From NCBI GenBank assembly GCA_963971405.1, contig OZ020489.1, forward strand, positions 1,116,001-1,180,000: DNA of 64,000 nt. The letters run 5' to 3'. This document shows, in pieces, positions 1 to 10,984 of this stretch (position 1 is the stretch's first letter; each line of letters starts with the position of its first letter). The notes under the pieces are model-generated. The model worked only from the letters and a program-made list of their open reading frames with translations. It did no database searches and was not told the DNA's origin. The translations under genes and the position numbers were made by a program. The stretch comes from Psococerastis gibbosa. Lineage: Eukaryota > Arthropoda > Insecta > Psocodea > Psocidae.

Positions 1-114
1 TGAGCAATTGCTCCTGCGTGTTCATCGGTGTAAATGTAGCTAAAAAAAATTCATTCGACAAGAATACGAAAAATAGCTATATACTTATTTTTTTTTTTTT
101 TAAGGTCTTGATAT

Positions 115-126
115 GACACATGTGTC
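115..126. other. Perfect 12-bp palindrome GACACATGTGTC
   Basis: A variant of the 101-112 segment that is fully self-complementary. The equivalent position is GACACACGTGTC at 948 and 2714, and GACACGGGTGTC in many other monomers. Confidence 0.9.
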
Positions 127-181
127 TTAATTTGGCTTATTTTGGCTCATTGTATTAAAATCAACATTGAGCCATTGTTCC

Positions 182-348
182 TGCGTGTTCATCGGTGTAA
201 ATGTAGCTACAAAAAATTCATTCGACAAGAATACGAAAAATAGCTATTTACTTATTTTATTTTTTTTAAAGGTCTTGATATGACACGGGTGTCTTAGTTT
301 GGCTTGTTTTGGCTCAATGTATTGTAATTAACATTGAGCAATTGTTCC
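182..348 (+). repeat. Full-length counterpart of the truncated monomer
   Basis: Its 3' part (GACACGGGTGTCTTAG, GGCTTGTTTTGG, TAATTAACATTGAGC) and the CATCAGTG monomer that follows match the 100-bp monomers at 1848 and 3614. It still has the 67 bp those units lack. It probably represents the pre-deletion state. Confidence 0.82.
282..293. other. Dyad GACAC-GG-GTGTC (representative)
   Basis: Two 5-bp arms around a GG spacer at monomer positions 101-112. It is present in the many monomers carrying GATATGACACGGG; the alternative class has AAAAAGATATAGG here and lacks the dyad. Confidence 0.85.
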
Positions 349-834
349 TGCGTGTTCATCAGTGTAAATGTAGCTAAAAAAAATTCATTCGACAAGAATA
401 AGAAAAATAGCTATTTACTTATTTTATTTTTTTAAAGGTTTTAAAAAGATATAGGTGTCTTAGTTTTGCTTCTTTTGGCTCATTGTATTGTACTTGACAT
501 TAAGCAATTGCTCCTGCGTGTTCATCGGTGTAAATGTAGCTAAAAAAAATTCATTCGACAAGAATAAGAAAAATAGCTATTTACTTATTTTATTTTTTTT
601 AAAGGTTTTAAAAAGATATAGGTGTCTTAATTTTGCTTATTTTGGCTCAATGTATTGTACATAACATTGAGCAATTGTTTGTGCGTGTTCATCGGTGTAA
701 ATGTAGCTAAAAAAAATTCATTCGACAAGAATAAGAAAAATAGCTATTTACTTTTTTTATTTTTCAAAAGGTCTTGATATGACAAGGGTGTCTTAATTTT
801 GCTTACTTTGGCTCACTGTATTGTATTTAACATT

Positions 835-846
835 GAGCAATTGCTC
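835..846. other. Perfect 12-bp palindrome GAGCAATTGCTC (representative)
   Basis: Monomer positions 155-166, directly before the TGCGTG box, with an MfeI core (CAATTG). It recurs wherever a monomer tail reads GAGCAATTGCTCC. Other tail types (GACCACTTGCTCC, GAGCAATTGTTCC, TAACCAATTGCTCC) break the symmetry. Confidence 0.88.
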
Positions 847-1847
847 CTGCGTGTTCATCGGTGTAAATGTAGCTAAAAAAAATTCATTCGACAAGAATAC
901 GAAAAATAGCTATATACTTATTTTATTTTTTTTTAAGGTCTTGATATGACACACGTGTCTTAATTTGGCTTATTTTGGCTCATTGTATTAAAATCAACAT
1001 TGAGCCATTGTTCCTGCGTGTTCATCGGTGTAAATGTAGCTAAAAAAAATTCATTCGACAAGAATAAGAAAAATAGCTATTTACTTATTTTATTTTTTTT
1101 AAAGGTCTTAAAAAGATATAGGTGTCTTAGTTTTGCTTATTTAGGCTCACTGTATTGTACTTAATATTGGCCACTTGCTCGTGCGTGTTCATCGGTGTAA
1201 ATGTAGCTACAAAAAATTCAATCGACAAGAATACGAAAAATAGCTATTTACTTATTTTATTTTTTTTAAAGGTCTTGATATGACACGGGTGTCTGAATTT
1301 GGCTTGTTTTGGCTCAATGTATTGTAATTAACATTGAACAATTGTTCCTGCGTGTTCATCAGTGTAAATGTAGCTAAAAAAAATTCATTCGACAAGAATA
1401 AGAAAAATAGCTATTTACTTATTTTATTATTTTTAAGGTTTTAAAAAGATATAGGTATCTTAATTTTGCTTATTTTGGCTCATTGTATTGTACTTAACAT
1501 TGAACAATTGCTTCTGCGTGTTCATCGGTGTATATGTAGCTAAAAAAAATTCATTCGACAAGAATAAGAAAAATAGCTATTTACTTATTTTATTTTTTTT
1601 AAAGGTCTTAAAAAGATATAGGTGTCTTAATTTTGCTTATTTAGGCTCACTGTATTGTACTTAACGTTGGCCACTTGCTCCTGCGTGTTCATCGGTGTAA
1701 ATGTAGCTACAAAAAATTCATTCGACAAGAATACGAAAAATAGCTACATACTTATTTTATTTTTTTTAAGGTCTTGATATGACACGGGTGTCTTAATTTG
1801 GCTTATTTTGGCTCATTGTATTAATATCAACATTGAGCCGTTGCTCC

Positions 1848-1947
1848 TGCGTGTTCATCGGTGTAAATGTAGCTTGATATGACACGGGTGTCTTAGTTTG
1901 GCTTGTTTTGGCTCAATGTATTGTAATTAACATTGAGCAATTGTTCC
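1848..1947 (+). repeat. Truncated 100-bp monomer (67-bp internal deletion), copy B
   Basis: The sequence passes directly from GTAGCT to TGATATGACACGGG. The lost part corresponds to monomer positions 28-94: the A-run, the TTCG box, the second TAGCTA dyad and the T-rich tract. The break falls at a CT shared by the two edges, so the event could be slippage or end-joining at very short homology. Confidence 0.93.
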
Positions 1948-3613
1948 TGCGTGTTCATCAGTGTAAATGTAGCTAAAAAAAATTCATTCGACAAGAATAA
2001 GAAAAATAGCTATTTACTTATTTTATTTTTTTAAAGGTTTTAAAAAGATATAGGTGTCTTAATTTTTCTTATTTTGGCTCATTGCATTGTACATGACATT
2101 AAGCAATTGCTCCTGCGTGTTCATCGGTGTAAATGTAGCTAAAAAAAATTCATTCGACAAGAATAAGAAAAATAGCTATTTACTTATTTTATTTTTTTTA
2201 AAGGTTTTAAAAAGATATAGGTGTCTTAGTTTTGCTTCTTTTGGCTCATTGTATTGTACTTGACATTAAGCAATTGCTCCTGCGTGTTCATCGGTGTAAA
2301 TGTAGCTAAAAAAAATTCATTCGACAAGAATAAGAAAAATAGCTATTTACTTATTTTATTTTTTTTAAAGGTTTTAAAAAGATATAGGTGTCTTAATTTT
2401 GCTTATTTTGGCTCAATGTATTGTACATAACATTGAGCAATTGTTTGTGCGTGTTCATCGGTGTAAATGTAGCTAAAAAAAATTCATTCGACAAGAATAA
2501 GAAAAATAGCTATTTACTTTTTTTATTTTTCAAAAGGTCTTGATATGACAAGGGTGTCTTAATTTTGCTTACTTTGGCTCACTGTATTGTATTTAACATT
2601 GAGCAATTGCTCCTGCGTGTTCATCGGTGTAAATGTAGCTAAAAAAAATTCATTCGACAAGAATACGAAAAATAGCTATATACTTATTTTATTTTTTTTT
2701 AAGGTCTTGATATGACACACGTGTCTTAATTTGGCTTATTTTGGCTCATTGTATTAAAATCAACATTGAGCCATTGTTCCTGCGTGTTCATCGGTGTAAA
2801 TGTAGCTAAAAAAAATTCATTCGACAAGAATAAGAAAAATAGCTATTTACTTATTTTATTTTTTTTAAAGGTCTTAAAAAGATATAGGTGTCTTAGTTTT
2901 GCTTATTTAGGCTCACTGTATTGTACTTAATATTGGCCACTTGCTCGTGCGTGTTCATCGGTGTAAATGTAGCTACAAAAAATTCAATCGACAAGAATAC
3001 GAAAAATAGCTATTTACTTATTTTATTTTTTTTAAAGGTCTTGATATGACACGGGTGTCTGAATTTGGCTTGTTTTGGCTCAATGTATTGTAATTAACAT
3101 TGAACAATTGTTCCTGCGTGTTCATCAGTGTAAATGTAGCTAAAAAAAATTCATTCGACAAGAATAAGAAAAATAGCTATTTACTTATTTTATTATTTTT
3201 AAGGTTTTAAAAAGATATAGGTATCTTAATTTTGCTTATTTTGGCTCATTGTATTGTACTTAACATTGAACAATTGCTTCTGCGTGTTCATCGGTGTATA
3301 TGTAGCTAAAAAAAATTCATTCGACAAGAATAAGAAAAATAGCTATTTACTTATTTTATTTTTTTTAAAGGTCTTAAAAAGATATAGGTGTCTTAATTTT
3401 GCTTATTTAGGCTCACTGTATTGTACTTAACGTTGGCCACTTGCTCCTGCGTGTTCATCGGTGTAAATGTAGCTACAAAAAATTCATTCGACAAGAATAC
3501 GAAAAATAGCTACATACTTATTTTATTTTTTTTAAGGTCTTGATATGACACGGGTGTCTTAATTTGGCTTATTTTGGCTCATTGTATTAATATCAACATT
3601 GAGCCGTTGCTCC
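1848..3613 (+). repeat. Block I HOR copy B (11 monomers, 1,766 bp)
   Basis: The fullest copy. Monomer starts are 1848 (100 bp, truncated), 1948, 2114, 2281, 2448, 2614, 2781, 2948, 3115, 3281 and 3448. It keeps both similar monomers at 1948 and 2114, which copies A and C reduce to one in different ways. Confidence 0.9.
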
Positions 3614-3713
3614 TGCGTGTTCATCGGTGTAAATGTAGCTTGATATGACACGGGTGTCTTAGTTTGGCTTGTTTTGGCTCAATGTATTGTAATTAACATT
3701 GAGCAATTGTTCC
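3614..3713 (+). repeat. Truncated 100-bp monomer (same deletion), copy C
   Basis: It has the same breakpoint as the unit at 1848, exactly 1,766 bp downstream. The deletion therefore arose once and was copied with the HOR. Confidence 0.93.
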
Positions 3714-4312
3714 TGCGTGTTCATCAGTGTAAATGTAGCTAAAAAAAATTCATTCGACAAGAATAAGAAAAATAGCTATTTACTTATTTTATTTTTTTAA
3801 AGGTTTTAAAAAGATATAGGTGTCTTAATTTTTCTTATTTTGGCTCATTGTATTGTACATGACATTAAGCAATTGCTCCTGCGTGTTCATCGGTGTAAAT
3901 GTAGCTAAAAAAAATTCATTCGACAAGAATAAGAAAAATAGCTATTTACTTATTTTATTTTTTTTAAAGGTTTTAAAAAGATATAGGTGTCTTAATTTTG
4001 CTTATTTTGGCTCAATGTATTGTACATAACATTGAGCAATTGTTTGTGCGTGTTCATCGGTGTAAATGTAGCTACAAAAAATTCATTCGACAAGAATAAG
4101 AAAAATAGCTATTTACTTTTTTTATTTTTCAAAAGGTCTTGATATGACAAGGGTGTCTTAATTTTGCTTACTTTGGCTCACTGTATTTTATTTAACATTG
4201 AGCAATTGCTCCTGCGTGTTCATCGGTGTAAATGTAGCTAAAAAAAATTCATTCGACAAGAATACGAAAAATAGCTATATACTTATTTTATTTTTTTTTA
4301 AGGTCTTGATAT

Positions 4313-4324
4313 GACACATGTGTC
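4313..4324. other. Perfect 12-bp palindrome GACACATGTGTC, copy C
   Basis: The same fully symmetric variant as at 115-126. It separates these two monomers from the homologous ones in copies A and B. Confidence 0.88.
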
Positions 4325-4546
4325 TTAATTTGGCTTATTTTGGCTCATTGTATTAAAATCAACATTGAGCCATTGTTCCTGCGTGTTCATCGGTGTAAAT
4401 GTAGCTAAAAAAAATTCATTCGACAAGAATAAGAAAAATAGCTATTTACTTATTTTATTTTTTTTAAAGGTCTTAAAAAGATATAGGTGTCTTAGTTTTG
4501 CTTATTTAGGCTCACTGTATTGTACTTAATATTGGCCACTTGCTCG

Positions 4547-4710
4547 TGCGTGTTCATCGGTGTAAATGTAGCTACAAAAAATTCAATCGACAAGAATACG
4601 AAAAATAGCTATTTTATTTTATTTTTTTTAAAGGTTTTAAAAGGATATAGGTGTCTTAATTTTGCTTATTTTGGCTCATTGTATTGTACTTAACATTGAG
4701 CAAGTGTTCC
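4547..4710 (+). repeat. Chimeric 164-bp monomer at the block I/II junction
   Basis: The 5' part has the block I signature TTCAATCGACAAGAATACG. The 3' part (GGTTTTAAAAGGATATAGG, then tail GAGCAAGTGTTCC) matches block II units ending near 9713 and 18216. The switch lies at about 4607-4613, where the usual GCTATTTACTTATTTT is shortened to GCTATTTTATTTT, a net 3-bp loss. Confidence 0.82.
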
Positions 4711-5210
4711 TGCGTGTTCATCGGTGTAAATGTAGCTAAAAAAAATTCATTCGACAAGAATAAGAAAAATAGCTATTTACTTATTTTATTTTTTTTAAAG
4801 GTCTTTAAAAGATATAGGTGTCTTAATTTTGCTTGTTTAGGCTCACTGTATTGTAGTTAACATTAACCAATTGCTCCTGCGTGTTCATCGGTGTAAATGT
4901 AGCTACTAAAAATTCATTCGACAAGAATACAAAAAATAGCTATATACTTCTTTTTTTTTTTTAAAGGTCTTTAAAAGATATAGGTGTCTTAATTTTGCTT
5001 ATTTTGGCTCAATGTATTGTATTTAATATTGAGCAATTGCTCCTGCGTGTTCGTCGGTGTAAATGTAGCTTAAAAAAATTCATACGGCAAGAATACGAAA
5101 AATAGCTATTTACTTATTTTATTTTTTTTAAAGGTCTTGAAAAGATAAAGGTGTCTTAATTTTGCTTATTTTGGCTCATTGTATTGTACTTGACATTGAG
5201 CACTTGCTCC
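4606..5210 (+). repeat. Block II leading segment, repeated at 5,002-bp spacing
   Basis: About 600 bp containing the GAGCAAGTGTTCC tail. It matches the stretch ending near 10212 (offset 5,002 bp, about 30 monomers) and again about 18111-18713. At 5211 it switches to the start of the 8,503-bp repeat: the monomer is normal CGGTGTAAATGTAGC, where the homologous copy at 10221 reads CGGTTTAAATGTTGC. Confidence 0.75.
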
Positions 5211-8200
5211 TGCGTGTTCATCGGTGTAAATGTAGCTAAAAAAAATTCATTCGACAAGAATAAGAAAAATAGCTATTTACTTATTTTATTTTTTTTAAAG
5301 GTTTTTAAAGGATATAGGTGTCTTAATTTTGCTTATTTTGGCTCACTGTATTGTAGTAAACATTAACCAATTGCTCGTGCGTGTTCATCGGTGTAAATGT
5401 AGCTACAAAAAATTCATTCGACATGAATACAAAAAATTGCTATATACTTCTTTTTTTTTTTTAAAGGTCTTTAAAAGATATAGGTGTCTTAATTTTGCTT
5501 ATTTTGGCTCAATGTATTGTATTTAATATTGAGCAATTGCTCCTGCGTGTTCGTCGGTGTAAATGTAGCTTCAAAAAATTCATTCGACAAGAATAAGAAA
5601 AATAGCTATTTACTTATTTTATTTTTTTAAAGGTTTTAAAAAGATAAAGGTGTCTTAATTTTGCTTATTTTGGCTCATTGTATTGTACTTAACATTGACC
5701 ACTTGCTCCTGCGTGTACATCGGTGTAAATGTAGCTACAAAAAATTCATTCGACAAGAATACGAAAAATAGCTATATACTTATTTTATTTTTTTTAAAGG
5801 TCTTGATATGACACGGGTGTCTTAATTTGGCTTATTTTGGCTCATTGTATTGTACTTAACATTGACCACTTGCTCCTGCGTGTTCATCGGTGTAAATGTA
5901 GCTAAAAAAAATTCATTCGACAAGAATAAGAAAAATAGCTATTTACTTATTTTATTTTTTTTAAAGGTCTTGATATGACATGAGTGTCTTAATTTTGCTT
6001 ATTTTGGCTCATTGTATTGTACTTAACATTGAACAATTGCTACTGCGTGTTCATCGGTGTAAATGTAGCTAAAAAAAATTCATTCGACAAGAATAAGAAA
6101 AATAGCTATTTACTTATTTTATTTTTTTTAAAGGTTTAAAAAAGATATAGGCGTCTTAATTTTGCTTATTTAGGCTCATTGTATTGTACTTAACATTGAC
6201 ACTTGCTCCTGCGTGTTCATCGGTGTAAATGTAGCTAAAAAAAATTCATTCGACAAGAATAAGAAAAATAGCTATTTACTTATTTTATTTTTTTTAAAGG
6301 TCTTCAAAAGATAGAGGTGTCTTAATTTTGCTTATTTTGGCTCATTGTATACTACTTAACATTGACCACTTGCTCCTGCGTGTACATCGGTGTAAATGTA
6401 GCTACAAAAAATTCATTCGACAAGAATAAAAAAAATAGCTATTTACTTATTTTATTTTTTTTAAAGGTCTTGATACGATAAGGGTGTCTTAATTTGGCTT
6501 ATTTTGGCTTAATGTATTGTACTTAAAATTGAGCGATTGCCGCTGCGTGTTCATCGGTGTAAATGTAGCTTAAAAAAATTCATTCGACAAGAATAAGAAA
6601 AATAGCTATTTACTTATTTCATTTTCTTTAAAGGTCTTAAAAAGATATAGGTGTCTTAATTTTGCTTATTTAGGCTCATTGTATTGTACTTAACATTGAC
6701 CACTTGCTCCTGCGTGTACATCGGTGTAAATGTAGCTACAAAAAATTCATTCGACAAGAATACGAAAAATAGCTATGTACTTATTTTATTTTTTTTAAAG
6801 GTCTTGATATGACACGGGTGTCTTAATTTGGCTTATTTTGGCTCATTGTATTTTACTTAACATTGACCACTTGATCCTGCGTGTTCATCGGTGTAAATGT
6901 AGCTACAAAAAATTCATTCGACAAGTATACGAAAAATAGCTATATACTTATTTTATTTTTTTTAAAGGTCTTGATATGACACGGGTGTCTTAATTTGGCT
7001 AATTTTGGCTCATTGTATTGTACTTAACATTGACCACTTGCTCCTGCGTGTTCATCGGTGTAAATGTAGCTAAAAAAAATTCATTCGACAAGAATAAGAA
7101 AAATAGCTATTTACTTATTTTATTTTTTTTAAAGGTCTTCAAAAGATAGAGGTGTCTTAATTTTGCTTATTTTGGCTCATTGTATTGTACTTAACATTGA
7201 ACACTTGCTCCTGCGTGTACATCGGTGTAAATGTAGCTACAAAAAATTCATTCGACAAGAATAAGAAAAATAGCTATTTACTTATTTTATTTTTTTTAAA
7301 GGTTTTAAAAAGATAGAGGTGTCTTAATTTTGCTTATTTTGGCTCATTGTATTGTACTTAACATTGAGCAATTGTTCCTGCGTGTTCATCGGTGTAAATG
7401 TAGTTAAAAAAAATTCATTCGACATGAATAAGAAATATAGCTATTTACTTATTTTATTTTTTTTAAAGGTCTTCAAAAGATATAGGTGTCTTAATTTTGC
7501 TTATTTAGGCTCATTGTATTGTTCTTAACATTGACCACTTGCTCCTGCGTGTACATCGGTGTAAATGTAGCTACAAAAAATTCATTCGACAAGAAAAAGA
7601 AAAATAGCTATTTACTTATTTTATTTTTTTAAAGGTTTTAAAAAGATAAAGGTGTCTTAATTTTGCTTATTTTGGCTCATTGTATTGTACTTAAAATTGA
7701 CCACTTGCTCCTGCGTGTACATCGGTGTAAATGTAGCTACAAAAAATTCATTCGACAAGAATACGAAAAATAGCTATATACTTATTTTATTTTTTTTAAA
7801 GGTCTTGATATGACAATGGTGTCTTAATTTGGCTTCTTTTGGCTCATTGTATTGTACTTAACATTGACCACTTGCTCCTGCGTGTTCATCGGTGTAAATG
7901 TAGCTAAAAAAAATTCATTCGACAAGAATAAGAAAAATAGCTATTTACTTATTTTATTTTTTTTAAAGGTCTTGATATGACATGAGTGTCTTAATTTTGC
8001 TTATTTTGGCTCATTGTATTGTACTTAACATTGTACAATTGCTACTGCGTGTTCATCGGTGTAAATGTAGCTAAAAAAAATTCATTCGACAAGAATAAGA
8101 AAAATAGCTATTTACTTATTTTATTTTTTTTTAAGGTTTAAAAAAGATATAGGCGTCTTAATTTTGCTTACTTAGGCTCATTGTATTGTACTTAACATTG

Positions 8201-10984
8201 ACCACTTGCTCCTGCGTGTTCATCGGTGTAAATGTAGCTAAAAAAAATTCATTCGACAAGAATAAGAAAAATAGCTATTTACTTATTTTATTTTTTTTAA
8301 AGGTCTTCAAAAGATAGAGGTGTCTTAATTTTGCTTATTTTGGCTCATTGTATAGTACTTAACATTGACCACTTGCTCCTGCGTGTACATCGGTGTAAAT
8401 GTAGCTACAAAAAATTCATTCGACAAGAATAAAAAAAATAGCTATTTACTTATTTTATTTTTTTTAAAGGTCTTGATACGATAAGGGTGTCTTAATTTGG
8501 CTTATTTTGGCTTAATGTATTGTACTTAAAATTGAGCGATTGCCGCTGCGTGTTCATCGGTGTAAATGTAGCTTAAAAAAATTCATTCGACAAGAATAAG
8601 AAAAATAGCTATTTACTTATTTTATTTTTTTAAAGGTCTTAAAAAGATAAAGGTGTCTTAATTTTGCTTTTTTAGGTACATTGCGTAGTACTTAACATTG
8701 AGCAATTGCTCCTTCGTGTTCATCGGTGTAAATGTAGCTACAAAAAATTCATTCGACAAGTATAAGAAAAATAGCTATTTACTTATTTTATTTTTTTTAA
8801 AGGTCTTCAAAAGATAGAGGTGTCTTAATTTTGCTTATTTTGGCTCATTGTATTGTATTTAACATTGACCACTTGCTCCTGCGTGTACATCGGTGTAAAG
8901 GTAGCTACAAAAAATTCATTTGACAAGAATAAGAAAAATAGCTATTTACTTATTTTATTTTTTTTAAAGGTTTTAAAAAGATAGAGGTGTCTTAGTTTTG
9001 CTTATTTTGGCTCATTCTATTGTACTTAACATTGAGCAATTGTTCCTGCGTGTTCATCGGTGTAAATGTAGTTAAAAAAAATTCATTCGACATGAATAAG
9101 AAATATAGCTATTTACTTATTTTATTTTTTTAAAGGTCTTCAAAAGATATAGGTGTCTTAATTTTGCTTATTTAGGCTCATTAAATTGTACTTAACATTG
9201 ACCACTTGCTCCTGCGTGTACATCGGTGTAAATGTAGCTACAAAAAATTCATTCGACAAGAAAAAGAAAAATAGCTATTTACTTATTTTATTTTTTTAAA
9301 GGTTTTAAAAAGATAAAGGTGTCTTAATTTTGCTTATTTTGGCTCATTGTATTGTACTTAACATTGACCACTTGCTCTTGCGTGTACATCGGTGTAAATG
9401 TAGCTACAAAAAATTCATTCGACAAGAATACGAAAAATAGCTATATACTTATTTTATTTTTTTTAAAGGTCTTGATATGACACGGGTGTCTTAATTTGGC
9501 TTATTTTGGCTCATTGTATTGTACTTAACATTGACCACTTGCTCCTGCGTGTTCATCGGTGTAAATGTAGCTAAAAAAAATTCATTCGACAAGAATAAGA
9601 AAAATAGCTATTTACTTATTTTATTTTTTTTAAAGGTTTTAAAAGGATATAGGTGTCTTAATTTTGCTTATTTTGGCTCATTGTATTGTACTTAACATTG
9701 AGCAAGTGTTCCTGCGTGTTCATCGGTGTAAATGTAGCTAAAAAAAATTCATTCGACAAGAATAAGAAAAATAGCTATTTACTTATTTTATTTTTTTTAA
9801 AGGTCTTTAAAAGATATAGGTGTCTTAATTTTGCTTGTTTAGGCTCACTGTATTGTAGTTAACATTAACCAATTGCTCCTGCGTGTTCATCGGTGTAAAT
9901 GTAGCTACTAAAAATTCATTCGACAAGAATACAAAAAATAGCTATATACTTCTTTTTTTTTTTTAAAGGTCTTTAAAAGATATAGGTGTCTTAATTTTGC
10001 TTATTTTGGCTCAATGTATTGTATTTAATATTGAGCAATTGCTCCTGCGTGTTCGTCGGTGTAAATGTAGCTTAAAAAAATTCATACGGCAAGAATACGA
10101 AAAATAGCTATTTACTTATTTTATTTTTTTTAAAGGTCTTGAAAAGATAAAGGTGTCTTAATTTTGCTTATTTTGGCTCATTGTATTGTACTTGACATTG
10201 AGCACTTGCTCCTGCGTGTTCATCGGTTTAAATGTTGCTAAAAAAAATTCATTCGACAAGAATAAAAAAAATAGCTATTTACTTATTTTATTTTTTTTAA
10301 AGGTCTTGATATGACACGGGTGTCTTAATTTTGCTTATTTTGGCTCAATGTATTGTACTTAACATTGAGCAATTGTTCCTGCGTGTTCATCGGTGTAAAT
10401 GTAGCTAAAAAAAATTCATTCGACAAGAATAAGAAAAATAGCTATTTACTTATTTTATTTTCTTTAAAGGTCTTAAAAAGATATAGGTGTCTTAATTTTG
10501 CTTATTTAGGCTCATTGTATTATACTTAACATTGGCCACTTGCTCCTGCGTGTTCATCGGTGTAAATGTAGCTACAAAAAATTCATTCGACAAGAATACG
10601 AAAAATAGCTATATACTTATTTTATTTTTTTTAAAGGTCTTGATATGACACGGGTCTCTTAATTTGGCTTATATAGATTCATCGTATTGTAATAAACATT
10701 GGGCAATTGCTCCTGCGTGTTCATCGGTGTAAATGTGGCTAAAAAAAATTCATTCGACAAGAATATGAAAAATAGCTATTTACTTATTTTATTTTTTTAA
10801 AGGTTTTAAAAAGATATAGGTGTCCTAATTTTGCTTATTTTGGCTCATTGTATTGTACTTGACATTGAGCAATTGCTCCTGCGTGTTCATCGGTTTAAAT
10901 GTTGCTAAAAACAATTCATTCGACAAGAATAAGAAAAATAGCTATTTACTTATTTTATTTTTTTTAAAGGTCTTCAAAAGATAT
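5211..10984 (+). repeat. Large duplication, left copy (8,503-bp offset)
   Basis: About 5.8 kb that recurs at 13714-19487 at a constant offset: 5211/13714, 7212/15715, 8046/16549, 8547/17050, 9713/18216 and 10221/18724 are all 8,503 bp apart. The match ends where GTCTTCAAAAGATATAGG here is GATAGAGG in the other copy. It contains a 2,003-bp tandem repeat (5709/7712, 6544/8547), a 12-monomer period. Confidence 0.85.
5877..6043 (+). repeat. Representative 167-bp monomer
   Basis: A typical full-length unit used here as the coordinate frame. It shows two TAGCTA palindromes (monomer positions 23-28 and 60-65, 37 bp apart), the 12-bp palindrome AAATAGCTATTT at window 5933-5944, an A8 run and a T8 run flanking the central TTCG box, and the TGCGTGTTCATCGG box at its start. 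AluI sites (AGCT) fall twice per typical monomer, so an AluI digest should yield about 37- and 130-bp fragments. 167 bp is not a multiple of three, so any reading frame shifts at every unit. Confidence 0.9.

Larger units (their letters stand above)
182..1847 (+). repeat. Block I HOR copy A (10 monomers, 1,666 bp)
   Basis: Monomer starts are 182, 349, 515, 682, 848, 1015, 1182, 1349, 1515 and 1682. It opens with the full-length form of the monomer that is deleted in copies B and C. Its second monomer (349) is a fusion: the 5' half carries CATCAGTG as at 1948, while the 3' half (GCTTCTTTTGG, CTTGACATTAAGC) matches the monomer at 2114. Copy A therefore has one monomer fewer than copy B. Confidence 0.88.
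1..4605 (+). repeat. Block I: 10-11-monomer HOR domain (1,766-bp period)
   Basis: The domain is defined by monomer types not seen later: TTCAATCGAC (near 1216, 2982, 4581), CATCAGTG after the box, tails reading TTAAAATCAACATTGAGCC, and a monomer with a 67-bp deletion. Landmarks in copies A and B are exactly 1,766 bp apart (1216 and 2982; 1871 and 3637); the next spacing is 1,599 bp, one monomer shorter. Positions 1-181 are one more monomer of the type at 848 and 2614, followed by a jump to the type at 182. The domain ends in a chimeric monomer at about 4605. Confidence 0.9.
3614..4605 (+). repeat. Block I HOR copy C (partial, one internal monomer lost)
   Basis: Monomer starts are 3614 (100 bp, truncated), 3714, 3880, 4047, 4213, 4380 and 4547. 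Relative to copy B it lacks the monomer at 2114, and it stops after about six and a half monomers where block II begins. It carries the palindrome GACACATGTGTC where copies A and B have GACACACGTGTC. Confidence 0.87.

Noticed and set aside
88..101. Long T-runs as transcription terminators
   Set aside because: The T-tract is part of every monomer and varies in length by slippage. There is no GC-rich hairpin before it and no gene to terminate.
5184..5526. Open frames of 60 and 65 codons
   Set aside because: They overlap in the repeat and start at TTG, not ATG. They simply read through one monomer and part of the next. The 167-bp unit shifts frame each time, so no frame extends. There is no ribosome binding site or domain, and the peptide is low-complexity K/N/L/F.
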